DNA of 64,000 bases from Deltaproteobacteria bacterium TMED58 (GTDB lineage: Bacteria > Desulfobacterota_D > UBA1144), in contig NHDL02000001.1 in the NCBI GenBank assembly GCA_002167555.2, forward strand, positions 131,005 to 195,004. Direction: 5' to 3'. The position numbers and the translations under genes were made by a program. Under the pieces are notes generated by a model. It searched no databases. It saw only the letters and a program-made list of their open reading frames with translations, and was not told the origin of the DNA. Below, one piece after another: positions 47,895 to 56,373 of this stretch; positions within the stretch are counted from its first letter, which is position 1, and every line of letters begins with the position of its first letter.

Positions 47895-48577
47895 ATTTTA
47901 TAAAGTACAGAAATTTTTATATTATTTTTTTATCCCTTTTTTTGCTTAATTCGTGTTCTTGGCTTTCTAAGGAGTGGGAAGATAGACCAAAATGGCTTAT
48001 GCCTGACACAGTTGAATCTAAAGACGTAAACCCAACAGCTTCTTCTAATACAGTTCTAGTCTCAGGATTTAATCTTTCCTCTTCGCAAAGTGAAGTTAAA
48101 AAGAAAATATCTAATGGAGGCTTGAAGTATGAGAAGTCACAAAATGATAAAAAAGATAAGCTAGTTAGTTTTTCATTCGGTGGAACTTTAATCAATCTTC
48201 CAAATCAGTTTAATTATTCTTCTTCTAACTCTACTGTGAATTTTTTTGAAGGGTCAATCTTATCTACTAGGGTAATATTTAATGCAATAAATGAGGAGAA
48301 TTTAGAGGTAATTGTAAATTCTCTTTATAATGTCCTAATAGAGAATTATTCTAATCCAGATTCTGAAAACTCTATCTATTCTTTCCAGACGTATAAATGG
48401 GATAATGAAAACCTAGAAATTTTTCTTTCTGTTGACGAGGAAAATAAAAGGGTTTTGATAACTGAAATTAATTCACAACTAGAAGAGACAAGAAGTTTTA
48501 AAGAATTTAAGAATAAATATATAGAACAGTATCAAACCTATGATGAAGAAGTAAAGTATGGGAAGCCTAACCGTTAG
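47888..48577 (+). CDS. Predicted lipoprotein of unknown function
   Basis: 229 residues. Signal with lipobox LLNSC (residues ~19-23: FLSLFLLNSCSW), so probably lipid-anchored. The mature part begins WLSKEWEDRPKWLMPDT and contains polar repeats of Ser and Asn; mid-region GGTLINLPNQFNYSSS and later SFQTYKWDNENLEIFLSV may form beta structure. No family recognised. It overlaps the upstream exported protein by 7 bp and the ecm gene by 11 bp (tail to tail). With the TonB-like gene it may form an envelope module. Confidence 0.65.
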   Translation: MVNFIKYRNFYIIFLSLFLLNSCSWLSKEWEDRPKWLMPDTVESKDVNPTASSNTVLVSGFNLSSSQSEVKKKISNGGLKYEKSQNDKKDKLVSFSFGGTLINLPNQFNYSSSNSTVNFFEGSILSTRVIFNAINEENLEVIVNSLYNVLIENYSNPDSENSIYSFQTYKWDNENLEIFLSVDEENKRVLITEINSQLEETRSFKEFKNKYIEQYQTYDEEVKYGKPNR

Positions 48578-50537
48578 TCATTTCTTTATTAACTATATTC
48601 GCAAAGTCTTCCATAATTTTGTTTAAAGAGTAATCTTTAGGTGTATAAACTGCTCTAACCCCTGATTTTTTTAATGTGGCGTGATCCTCGTCCGGTATAA
48701 TTCCACCAACTATCAAAGGTGTATTACCGCACCCTTTCTCTTTCATTATTTCTATAATTCTTGGAACAACTGTAAGATGTGAGCCAGATAAAATACTCAA
48801 TCCAATCAGGTCTACATCTTCTTGTTCTACAGTACTAACAATTTCATCAGGAGTTAATCTAATACCATGGTAAATGACTTCCATTCCTACATCCCTTGCT
48901 CTAACTGCAATTTGCTCAGCCCCATTAGAGTGACCATCAAGACCAGGTTTTCCAACTAATATTTTTATTGGTCTTCCAAGCCTTTTATTTACATCTTTAA
49001 CTTTATCTCTAACAAGCGTGATTTCTTCATCATTCACATCAGTTGATATTCCAGTTCCTGTAGGTGGCCTATATTCTCCAAATACTTCTCTAAGAGCACC
49101 TGCCCATTCACCAGTCGTTATACCATTCTTTGCGCACTCTATTGATATTGGCATTATATTGTCTGCGTTTTTAATCACATTCTTGAGTTTCTCCAAACTT
49201 GCTTTAACCTTTTTTTCATCTCTTTTTTCCTTATATTTAAATAGTGAATTAATTTTATCAGAAACAACTTTATCGCTTACTTTTTGTATTGATTCATCAA
49301 CGGAGAGAGGTGATTGTTCAGTTTCCTGGAAAATATTTACACCTATAATTTTTTTATCTCCACTTTCAATATCATGCGATCTTTTTGCAAGAGAGCTCAC
49401 TAAAGCCTCTTTCATATATCCATTTTCAAGGGCAACTGCAGCTCCACCCATTTTATCAATTTTATCGATCTCATCATAAGCTAATTGTTTTAATTCTTTT
49501 ACTTTCCCTTCGATTATTGTGGAACCTTCGAATATATCCGAAAATTCTAGTAAGTCAGTTTCAAAGGCAAGAATTTGTTGGAACCTCAGAGACCATTGTT
49601 GATCCCAAGGCCTTGGTAGCCCCAGAGCTTCATTCCAACCAGGTAATTGAACAGCTCGAGCTCTTGCATTCTTACTAAGAGTTACAGCTAGCATTTCGAT
49701 AATTATTCTAGCAACATTATTCTCTGGTTGCTGTGCGGTTAAACCAAGCGAATTTACTTGAACTCCATATCTAAATCTTCTAAACTTAGGATCCTCTACG
49801 TTATATCTTTTTTGGCATATTTCGTCCCACATTTCTGTGAAAGCTCTCATCTTACATAGTTCCTCGACAAATCTAATTCCTGCATTTACAAAAAAAGATA
49901 TCCTGCCAACTACTTTAGGAAAATCTTCTTCGGGGATTTGACCTGATTCTTTAACTGTGTCTAATATGCAAATTGCATTAGATAAAGCGAAAGCAATCTC
50001 CTGTACAGGAGTTGCACCTGCTTCTTGAAGGTGATAGCTACAAATATTAGTAGGATTCCACTTAGGAATCTTTTTATAGCAAAATACAATCATATCAGAT
50101 ATAAGATTTATTGATTCCTTTGGAGGAAAAATATATGTACCTCTGGAAAGATATTCCTTTAATATATCGTTTTGTGTAGTACCTTGGAGCTTAGAAATAT
50201 CAACATTAGATTTTTCTGCTGTTGCACAATAAAGGGATAACAGCCAAGCGGCTGGAGCGTTAATGGTCATAGATGTATTCATTTGATCCAGAGGTATATC
50301 TTGAAAAAGTTTATTCATATCATCTAAGTTAGATATAGGAACGCCAACTTTTCCTACTTCACCTTGAGATAGGATATGGTCTGAGTCATAGCCAGTTTGT
50401 GTTGGCAAATCAAAAGCCACACTTAATCCAGTTTGACCTTTACTAAGGTTCATCTTGAAAAGTTTATTAGATTCCTCTGCTGTACTGTGTCCAGCATAAG
50501 TTCTCATAATCCAAGGTCTATCTGTTTTATTAGCCAT
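48567..50537 (-). CDS. ecm: Ethylmalonyl-CoA mutase (coenzyme B12-dependent, Ecm/MeaA)
   Basis: Converts ethylmalonyl-CoA to methylsuccinyl-CoA, the defining step of the ethylmalonyl-CoA acetate pathway. It is 656 residues long, the length of Ecm/MeaA rather than methylmalonyl-CoA mutase (~720). The start DRPWIMRTYAGHSTAEESN is characteristic of the Ecm branch. Then KGQTGLSVAFDLPTQTGYDS, TSMTINAPAAWLL, QGTTQNDILKEYLSRGTYIF, CSYHLQEAGATPVQEIAF and the C-terminal B12 domain with DGHSNGAEQ (DxHxxG) and LSILSGSH. Last gene of the mcd-mcl-ecm operon, 6 bp after mcl. Confidence 0.93.
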   Translation of the reverse strand: MANKTDRPWIMRTYAGHSTAEESNKLFKMNLSKGQTGLSVAFDLPTQTGYDSDHILSQGEVGKVGVPISNLDDMNKLFQDIPLDQMNTSMTINAPAAWLLSLYCATAEKSNVDISKLQGTTQNDILKEYLSRGTYIFPPKESINLISDMIVFCYKKIPKWNPTNICSYHLQEAGATPVQEIAFALSNAICILDTVKESGQIPEEDFPKVVGRISFFVNAGIRFVEELCKMRAFTEMWDEICQKRYNVEDPKFRRFRYGVQVNSLGLTAQQPENNVARIIIEMLAVTLSKNARARAVQLPGWNEALGLPRPWDQQWSLRFQQILAFETDLLEFSDIFEGSTIIEGKVKELKQLAYDEIDKIDKMGGAAVALENGYMKEALVSSLAKRSHDIESGDKKIIGVNIFQETEQSPLSVDESIQKVSDKVVSDKINSLFKYKEKRDEKKVKASLEKLKNVIKNADNIMPISIECAKNGITTGEWAGALREVFGEYRPPTGTGISTDVNDEEITLVRDKVKDVNKRLGRPIKILVGKPGLDGHSNGAEQIAVRARDVGMEVIYHGIRLTPDEIVSTVEQEDVDLIGLSILSGSHLTVVPRIIEIMKEKGCGNTPLIVGGIIPDEDHATLKKSGVRAVYTPKDYSLNKIMEDFANIVNKEMTNG

Positions 50538-50543
50538 ATTAAC

Positions 50544-51578
50544 TTATTCGTTTGACCCTAAAATATCATAACCAGTGATTGACTTACTTTTTTCAGCCAT
50601 TAAATCAAGATATTCTTTGTCTACTAAGCCTGCAAGATAAGCTTTTGAAACTCTCATTAAAGCAATCTTTGCAGTAGCTTCATCAATCATTTCACCTGTT
50701 TCAGGATTAAACATTGAGCCACCACCCATTTCATGATAAAAATCTAGTTGTTGTTTTGCTTCTTTTATTTGCTCATCGTTTGGTGTGAAAGCGTCATTAG
50801 ATATTACAGCTTGTTGAGGATGTATTACCCACGTTCCATCCATACCAATCAAAGCAGAGCCCTGTACTTTTTTTCTCAATCCTTCTTCTACTTTTGCCAC
50901 TTGCTCTGGTGTATCATCTTTTCTCCATAATCCTAAATAAACATTATCGATTGCATGAAGCCCTGCAGCCTTAGCGGCAGTTATAACAGCTTTTTTTTCA
51001 TAATAAAAAACTTCATTTTGAGCATCCAAGCAAGCACTAGGATCTACACCAAGTTCCGCAGTATAATCAGCAATTCCGAATATAAGCCCAGCCATTCTTG
51101 GAGAGGCTTTAGCCATATCAAATGCATATTCTAGTGCTCTAGGCCTTTCAATAAGAGCTTCTATTGCTAACTTAGTTTTCCATCCATGCTTTGACTCCAA
51201 TTCATCTAAAGTATCTGAAACTAATTTTACGTCTTCTGGTCCATTACATTTTGGGATAATTATTCCGTGAAACTTATCTACTGCTCCACTTAATACTGCT
51301 TCCATGTCACCTCTAAAAAATTCAGACCTAAGGTTGTTTGGTCTTACAGTTATAACTTTTTTTCCAAAATCCAAGGTATTTAAAGCTTCTACCATTGTAG
51401 CCCTACTTTTATCACCTTTGAATTCGTAAGGACAGGCGTCCTCTAAATCAGCCATAACATGATCAACTGGTGTTTTTTCTGCACTAGCTGCATTTGTGTG
51501 GAGTTTCATGTTGTGTCCCGGATATGTAAGTTCAGTCCTTGGAACCACTACTCTTGTACCTTCATCTAATATAAACAA
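50544..51578 (-). CDS. mcl: Malyl-CoA / beta-methylmalyl-CoA lyase, CitE family
   Basis: A CitE-like aldolase that cleaves or forms malyl-CoA and beta-methylmalyl-CoA, the last stage of the ethylmalonyl-CoA pathway. Seen: MADLEDACPYEFKG (metal and CoA region), TVRPNNLRSEFFRG, IIIPKCNGPEDVKLV, LAIEALIERPRALEYAFDMA with the conserved Glu, LIFGIADYTAELG with the Asp, and GMDGTWVIHPQQ. Start is TTG 51578 with AGGAGG 9 nt upstream. 344 residues. The assignment to Mcl rather than citramalyl-CoA lyase rests mainly on its neighbours. Confidence 0.85.
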   Translation of the reverse strand: MFILDEGTRVVVPRTELTYPGHNMKLHTNAASAEKTPVDHVMADLEDACPYEFKGDKSRATMVEALNTLDFGKKVITVRPNNLRSEFFRGDMEAVLSGAVDKFHGIIIPKCNGPEDVKLVSDTLDELESKHGWKTKLAIEALIERPRALEYAFDMAKASPRMAGLIFGIADYTAELGVDPSACLDAQNEVFYYEKKAVITAAKAAGLHAIDNVYLGLWRKDDTPEQVAKVEEGLRKKVQGSALIGMDGTWVIHPQQAVISNDAFTPNDEQIKEAKQQLDFYHEMGGGSMFNPETGEMIDEATAKIALMRVSKAYLAGLVDKEYLDLMAEKSKSITGYDILGSNE

Positions 51579-51602
51579 TTTAATTTCCTCCTAGATTCTA
51601 TT

Positions 51603-52763
51603 TTATTTTAATATAGCTTTAGCGATAACTTCGTGTTGTATTTCACTTGTCCCCTCAAATATGCTAATTACTCTTCCATCTCTCCAGTATCTTTCAACAG
51701 GAAACTCTTTAGAGTATCCATATCCTCCAAGGATTTGCATAGCTTCTCTGGTTATAAACTCTACAGCTTTTGCAGCCTTAACTTTAGCCATTCCTGCTTC
51801 TAGATCACATCTTTTCCCCGAGTCTTTTAATGAGGCAGCATAATAGGTAAGTTGTCTTGCAGCTTCTAGCTCAACTTTCATTTCTGACAACTTCATTCTT
51901 ATAGCTTGATGCTCGCAAATTGGTTTACCAAATTGCTCCCTTTCTTTTGAATATTGAAGTGCAAAATCAAATGCAGCTTGTGCCACACCAACCGCACGGG
52001 CAGCTGTTTGAAGTCTAGCACTTTCATAACTAACCATTAATTGATAAAAACCCTTATTCTCTTCTCCGCCTAATAGAGAATCTTCAGGAACAAAAACATC
52101 TTCAAAGGCTAAATTAAACGATCTCATTCCATGATATCCCACTGTCGGTATAGGCTCGCCTTTTATGTTTGGGTGAACTATTTTTTCTGCTGACTCTTTT
52201 TCAACAAAAAACATACTTAGACCTTTATGTCTTAGGGAGGTGTCAGGATTTGTTCTTGCAAGAACCATTAAAACATTTGCTCTATTTGCATAAGTACACC
52301 AAGCTTTTGCACCATTTAATAGATATCCTCCATCTGTCTTTGTTGCTTTCATTATCATGCTAGCTGAATCAGAACCTGAATCTGGTTCGGTGAAAGCCGC
52401 GGCAGGTAGAACCGTACCTGTCGCGAGTCCAGGAATATATTTCTTTTTTTGCTCATCAGTGCCATGTGCTTCGAGCAATGTTCCCATTATAACCCCTCTT
52501 GTCATAACACTTCCTACGCTTAACCATCCTTTGCTTAATTCTTCGGCAACTATGGTCATAGTAATATTATCAAGTCCTAGACCATCGTATTCTTCTGGGA
52601 ATAAAACTCCAAAATAGCCTTGTTCTGCCATTTTGGTTATTATTTCCATAGGAATTTCTTCGTTTTTGGCATCTAAATCTGATGCAATAGGTATTATTTC
52701 CTCTTCAGTAAACCTTCTAACCGCACTTCTAAATTCTTCGTGATCACTAGTAACAAAAGACAT
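51603..52763 (-). CDS. Acyl-CoA dehydrogenase, probable short-form methylsuccinyl-CoA dehydrogenase
   Basis: An FAD acyl-CoA dehydrogenase of 386 residues. Its sequence follows the catalytic core of (2S)-methylsuccinyl-CoA dehydrogenase (Mcd): AEELSKGWLSVGSVMTRG, AAFTEPDSGSDSASM, YHGMRSFNLAFEDVFVPED, SYESARLQTAARAVGVAQAA, EREQFGKPI, KDSGKRCDLEAGMAKV and IFEGTSEIQ with the catalytic Glu. The ~150-residue N-terminal extension of characterised Mcd (about 550 residues) is absent. With ecm and mcl in the same operon the Mcd role is likely but inferred. GGAGGG precedes ATG 52763. First gene of its operon. Confidence 0.85.
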   Translation of the reverse strand: MSFVTSDHEEFRSAVRRFTEEEIIPIASDLDAKNEEIPMEIITKMAEQGYFGVLFPEEYDGLGLDNITMTIVAEELSKGWLSVGSVMTRGVIMGTLLEAHGTDEQKKKYIPGLATGTVLPAAAFTEPDSGSDSASMIMKATKTDGGYLLNGAKAWCTYANRANVLMVLARTNPDTSLRHKGLSMFFVEKESAEKIVHPNIKGEPIPTVGYHGMRSFNLAFEDVFVPEDSLLGGEENKGFYQLMVSYESARLQTAARAVGVAQAAFDFALQYSKEREQFGKPICEHQAIRMKLSEMKVELEAARQLTYYAASLKDSGKRCDLEAGMAKVKAAKAVEFITREAMQILGGYGYSKEFPVERYWRDGRVISIFEGTSEIQHEVIAKAILK

Positions 52764-52794
52764 AATTATACACCCTCCATGTAATTTTAATCTC

Positions 52795-52814
52795 AGTTTA
52801 AATCGGGGTAAACT
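52795..52814. promoter_or_regulatory. Palindromic operator candidate of the ethylmalonyl-CoA operon
   Basis: AGTTTA (52795-52800), 8-nt spacer AATCGGGG, TAAACT (52809-52814): a perfect 6-bp inverted repeat. It lies just downstream of the predicted -10 of the mcd promoter on the - strand, where a bound dimeric repressor would block transcription. CTCAG also occurs as a direct repeat on each side. The regulator is unknown. Confidence 0.4.
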
Positions 52815-52822
52815 CAGTGTTA

Positions 52823-52828
52823 ATTATA
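52823..52828 (-). promoter_or_regulatory. -10 box candidate, mcd-mcl-ecm operon
   Basis: On the - strand TATAAT (52828 to 52823) is a consensus -10, preceded by TG. The -35 region is poor (TTTTCA near 52850-52845). Predicted start is about 52816, some 50 nt before the mcd ATG. Confidence 0.45.
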
Positions 52829-52925
52829 CATTGCAGAAAATGAATGAAAAGGGTAAAAAAACTTTTATATGTTGAAATTATATATATATTAATAATATCT
52901 ACATTTATAGATAAAGGAGTTTATT

Positions 52926-53393
52926 ATGGGAATTACACATATTAGAATTAAGCTTGAAACAGGGAATGTAAAAATAAAATTGAGACCCGATCTTGCTCCA
53001 AATCATGTTCAACGAATAATTGAGCTAGCATCAGAAGGTTTTTATAACGGAGTTGTTTTTCATAGAGTTATTCCTAACTTTATGGCGCAGACCGGAGATC
53101 CAACTGGGACAGGGACAGGAAGTTCAGACAAGCCAAATCTAAACCAAGAATTCTCAAGTGAAAGTCATGTTAGGGGAACTGCATCAATGGCAAGATCGGC
53201 GGATCCCAATAGTGCAAATTCACAGTTCTTTATCTGTTTTGGTGATTGCTCTTGGCTAAATAATCAATATACTATTTGGGGAGAAGTAGAAGAAGGAATG
53301 GAGCTAATCGATCAAATTAAAAAAGGGGAAGATGAAAGTGGAATGGTTAGAGACCCAGATAAGATGATTGAAGTAGTTACTTTAGAAGGTTAG
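52926..53393 (+). CDS. Cyclophilin-type peptidyl-prolyl cis-trans isomerase
   Basis: Cytosolic PPIase: no signal peptide. The 155 residues include the cyclophilin core NGVVFHRVIPNFMAQTGDPTG (catalytic Arg in HRV), GTGSS, RGTASMARSADPNSANSQFFI and LNNQYTIWGEVEEGMELID. A clear AGGAG precedes ATG 52926. It is divergent from the mcd operon (162 bp) and begins a + strand group of poorly known genes. Confidence 0.95.
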   Translation: MGITHIRIKLETGNVKIKLRPDLAPNHVQRIIELASEGFYNGVVFHRVIPNFMAQTGDPTGTGTGSSDKPNLNQEFSSESHVRGTASMARSADPNSANSQFFICFGDCSWLNNQYTIWGEVEEGMELIDQIKKGEDESGMVRDPDKMIEVVTLEG

Positions 53394-53402
53394 GTGAATT
53401 TT

Positions 53403-53966
53403 ATGAAGATAAATGAAATACCTTTTTTTAGAGACAATGGATGGATATTTATGCCAATAGCTTACTTAGCATTAATTGCTTTAGTAATTCTAATTTATTT
53501 CAATATCAATTCATCTCATCATAACTCATCTTACAACGTAGGTTCAGTAGATGATATTACAATTAATGAAATAGTGACTGAGAAAAAAGCTATATATAAA
53601 TTTTCCGAAACAACTTCTAGAGAATACCTGCAAGTTTCAAATGTAGTTAATACAAAAAATATTGATTTGTTAATTCGTGAAACTAATCTTCAAGATTTAA
53701 AAAATCCCTTTTCTTTTTATCTAATTAATTCTGAAGGGTCTGTTCGAAGTGTTGGATATTTTGGGTATAACGAAGATGACTGTAATAAGCTAAAAGCTAT
53801 TTCAATAAGTAAATTGGGCACTCATTCAATATCAAAAGTTGATAATGGAATTAGTGAAACTTTAACTTGGAAGTCAGATGATTTTAATTATGTTTTTTTA
53901 AATAAATATTTGTCCGATGGAATTCAGCTTGGAAATTTTTGCTCATATATAGCCTTTAATAAATAA
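53403..53966 (+). CDS. Membrane-anchored protein of unknown function
   Basis: 187 residues from ATG 53403 (AGGTG lies 8 nt upstream; GTG 53394 is a less likely start). One N-terminal helix (IFMPIAYLALIALVILIYF, residues ~13-31) then a polar domain with the pattern of a small alpha/beta fold. No known motif. It follows the cyclophilin by 9 bp and precedes another unknown gene by 4 bp, so the three are probably cotranscribed. Confidence 0.65.
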   Translation: MKINEIPFFRDNGWIFMPIAYLALIALVILIYFNINSSHHNSSYNVGSVDDITINEIVTEKKAIYKFSETTSREYLQVSNVVNTKNIDLLIRETNLQDLKNPFSFYLINSEGSVRSVGYFGYNEDDCNKLKAISISKLGTHSISKVDNGISETLTWKSDDFNYVFLNKYLSDGIQLGNFCSYIAFNK

Positions 53967-53970
53967 ATCT

Positions 53971-54723
53971 ATGGGTAATTCTTTAGAGTATCGCACATTT
54001 GAATCCCTACAAAATTCCTATGATTATCAAGATAATTCAGCTTTTTTCCCCCCAGCTCTTGATAATGAAAATTGTTTTTCGAGACACCTTTTAGTTAATA
54101 AATTTTTAAATACCAAAGAACCAAAGTTTCTCTTTTGGTCAATCGAAGCTGATTCAAACGTGATAATGGATCCCTTTTGTGTTGAAACTGTAAATTATTG
54201 GAAGAGCATGCTGATAGATTCAATTGATGAGAGTAAAAGAGAGATTATTGAAACCTTGTTAAAGAATATAGGTTTAGGGCTTAGTAGGCAGAGAAAACTC
54301 ACAGACTCATACCACTATGATTCAGGTTTTGTAAATAATTTTGATGGTGAGAATTCCTATATATCTTTCGAAGTTCATCCACCAAGAAGATGCTTTAGAC
54401 TGGTAGAAAATTTCGAGAAAATAGTAAATAAAATAAATCAAATAAAGATTTTGGGACTTGATTTAAAATTAGAACTAGAGGCTAAGTATAAAGTAAAAGA
54501 TTTGAACGTAAATTTTTCGGAACCTAGCAATATAGCTGCCCAAGTTATGTCAATAAATCATAATGATTTAAAAAAGAATATTAACGATAAGACCAACCTT
54601 TTTTTAACCCCTTATATTGCTGAAGAAATTTATAAAGACGCTAAACAGTTTACTTTGGGGTTAGAGTACATAGTAGATACTTTTCAGGTGGTAGATTATT
54701 GGAGCCCAGATAAAAAGAGGTAG
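53971..54723 (+). CDS. Protein of unknown function (250 residues, soluble)
   Basis: No signal or membrane helix. Mixed alpha/beta-looking sequence with conserved-looking clusters ENCFSRHLLVNKFL, PKFLFWSIEADSNVIMDPF, ISFEVHPPRRCFRLVE and TPYIAEEIYKDAKQF. I recognise no family. It is cotranscribed with the anchored protein before it. Its last 28 bp overlap the 3' end of the opposite-strand membrane gene. Confidence 0.6.
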   Translation: MGNSLEYRTFESLQNSYDYQDNSAFFPPALDNENCFSRHLLVNKFLNTKEPKFLFWSIEADSNVIMDPFCVETVNYWKSMLIDSIDESKREIIETLLKNIGLGLSRQRKLTDSYHYDSGFVNNFDGENSYISFEVHPPRRCFRLVENFEKIVNKINQIKILGLDLKLELEAKYKVKDLNVNFSEPSNIAAQVMSINHNDLKKNINDKTNLFLTPYIAEEIYKDAKQFTLGLEYIVDTFQVVDYWSPDKKR

Positions 54724-55265
54724 AAAAATTTTTTAAATTTATCTACACCTGAATAAATAGCAATATTTGCAATAAACATTACTAATTTGCCGAATACAGT
54801 TATTCTAGAAAAATAAGTAGAAATAAATATAAACTGACAAATCCACATCCAAACAGTAATTACAAGAAATGCACCAAGTTTCATTTGATCGTAGTAGTTG
54901 ATATTGCAATCAGTTGTAAGCGATAAAATAATAAGGATAATCGAGCCAAAAATTACTGGAGAAAGAGTATAGCTATATCCTTTTAGTATTGCGCTAAATG
55001 AAAGTTGCAATGGTGCCCCTCCGAATAGTCGACCTAGAAAAACTAGAAAAAAACAACTTAAAACTATTTCACTGAAATAAAATATAAAACTAAAATTCGA
55101 TAATGCATATTTATTATCAAATACATAATATGCAACATCATCCAATAGTGTAGCTAATATTATAATTGTAAAAGCTCGGGTAGTAGCAATATAGTTTTTA
55201 TTGAGCGAAGCAGCCATGTATATCTTGTTGCTAAAGAATAGGGATGCTAATAAATTCAAAATCAT
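54696..55265 (-). CDS. Five-helix membrane protein, YIP1-like
   Basis: 189 residues with about five hydrophobic helices (e.g. TTRAFTIIILATLLDDVAYY, IFYFSEIVLSCFFLVFLG, LSPVIFGSIILIILSL, FLVITVWMWICQFIFI). The block FGGAPLQLSFSAILKGYSYTLSPVIF resembles the Yip1-domain pattern (GG...S...L..gYs..P). Function unknown; Yip1-domain proteins are membrane-organising or unclassified in bacteria. It is convergent with the 250-residue gene (28 bp overlap). Confidence 0.55.
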   Translation of the reverse strand: MILNLLASLFFSNKIYMAASLNKNYIATTRAFTIIILATLLDDVAYYVFDNKYALSNFSFIFYFSEIVLSCFFLVFLGRLFGGAPLQLSFSAILKGYSYTLSPVIFGSIILIILSLTTDCNINYYDQMKLGAFLVITVWMWICQFIFISTYFSRITVFGKLVMFIANIAIYSGVDKFKKFFYLFLSGLQ

Positions 55266-55361
55266 GGCAAATTAAAAAAGTAATTGAAATTTTCTATTAT
55301 AAATAGTATATATTAAACCACTATACCTATTCTATAGTTAATTTCTTATTGGAGACTGAAA

Positions 55362-56330
55362 TTGGGCGGAAATGATAATAAAAAACCATTAAAAAAGAAA
55401 ATTATTGAAATTTTAGGCTACCTTGTGAGCATTATAGCCCTATATTTTGTTTATAAATATGTAGTTAATATTGATTTAGAGGCTGCTAAACAAAAATTAA
55501 GCCTTTCTTGGATACCCTTACTTCTTTTATTTATTGTAATTTATATAGTTTTAATGGGATTTCTAGCAACTGGATGGAGATATATGCTAGAGCTTCTTCA
55601 TGGATCAGACTTACCTAAGTGGAGAATAATAGGGATATATACCAAAACACAGATTTATAAATACATACCATCAAATTTAATGCATGTTATAGCAAGAATC
55701 TATTTTGCAACTAAGCTAGGACCATCAAAAGCAAATGTGGTCCAAAGCTACTTTTTAGAGATTGTTTTTATGGTCTTGATAGGATTAATAATAGTCCTAA
55801 CTTCGGTCTATACTGGATCCTTTACTCTTTCCGAGGAACTAATTGGTAAAATAAGAGATTTCTCTGGTGGCAAGGTAAAAGGGTTTTCGTTTGGCATTTT
55901 AATTTTCGGTGCGTTAGCAATAACCTTTTATCTCTTTAAAGCATTGAAAAATTATAAATCTTCTTTTTCATCGGAAAATTTAATGAGGCTTCTTAAGCTA
56001 TTTGTTCTTTTATTAGGTTTCTTTATTGGAATGGGTTCTGTTGAGTATTTTGTTTTCTCTAGTTTACTAGGTATGGATATTGGATTCTTTTATGTAGTCT
56101 CCCTTTTTACTATTACTTGGCTTGGAATGTTTATAATTCCTGGTGCTCCTGGTGGCATAGGGATTAGAGAATTTATTGTAATTGCGCTACTTTCCCCTAT
56201 ATATGGACCAGATGATCCTACAATTGGAATATTAATTTTTAGAGTTGTAACAGTGCTTGGAGATGCTATTTTACTGCCTATTGGGACCATTTTCGTCCCT
56301 GAGGAGGTATCCGAAGCAAAAGAAATTTAA
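55362..56330 (+). CDS. Lysylphosphatidylglycerol synthase transmembrane-domain (UPF0104) family protein
   Basis: 322 residues with about eight helices, matching the flippase-like membrane domain of MprF/AglD-type proteins without the synthase domain. Seen: IALYFVYKYVV, WIPLLLLFIVIYIVLMGFLA, TQIYKYIPSNLMHVIARIYFA, the conserved WLGMFIIPGAPGGIGIREF (the PGGIGxxE block) and GDAILLPIGTI. Start TTG 55362 with GGAG 7 nt upstream. Possible lipid-linked substrate flippase. A structured RNA with U-tract follows at 56374-56451. Confidence 0.8.
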   Translation: MGGNDNKKPLKKKIIEILGYLVSIIALYFVYKYVVNIDLEAAKQKLSLSWIPLLLLFIVIYIVLMGFLATGWRYMLELLHGSDLPKWRIIGIYTKTQIYKYIPSNLMHVIARIYFATKLGPSKANVVQSYFLEIVFMVLIGLIIVLTSVYTGSFTLSEELIGKIRDFSGGKVKGFSFGILIFGALAITFYLFKALKNYKSSFSSENLMRLLKLFVLLLGFFIGMGSVEYFVFSSLLGMDIGFFYVVSLFTITWLGMFIIPGAPGGIGIREFIVIALLSPIYGPDDPTIGILIFRVVTVLGDAILLPIGTIFVPEEVSEAKEI

Positions 56331-56337
56331 AAACATA

Positions 56338-56366
56338 TTGACAAAATTACTATTTTTATGTACTTT
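56338..56366 (+). promoter_or_regulatory. Promoter candidate for the intergenic RNA
   Basis: TTGACA (56338-56343), 17-nt spacer, TACTTT (56361-56366). The -35 is a full consensus match and the -10 only 3 of 6. A TTTATA alternative sits at 20-nt spacing. Predicted start near 56373-56376, at the base of the folded RNA. Confidence 0.4.
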
Positions 56367-56373
56367 ATAAACA

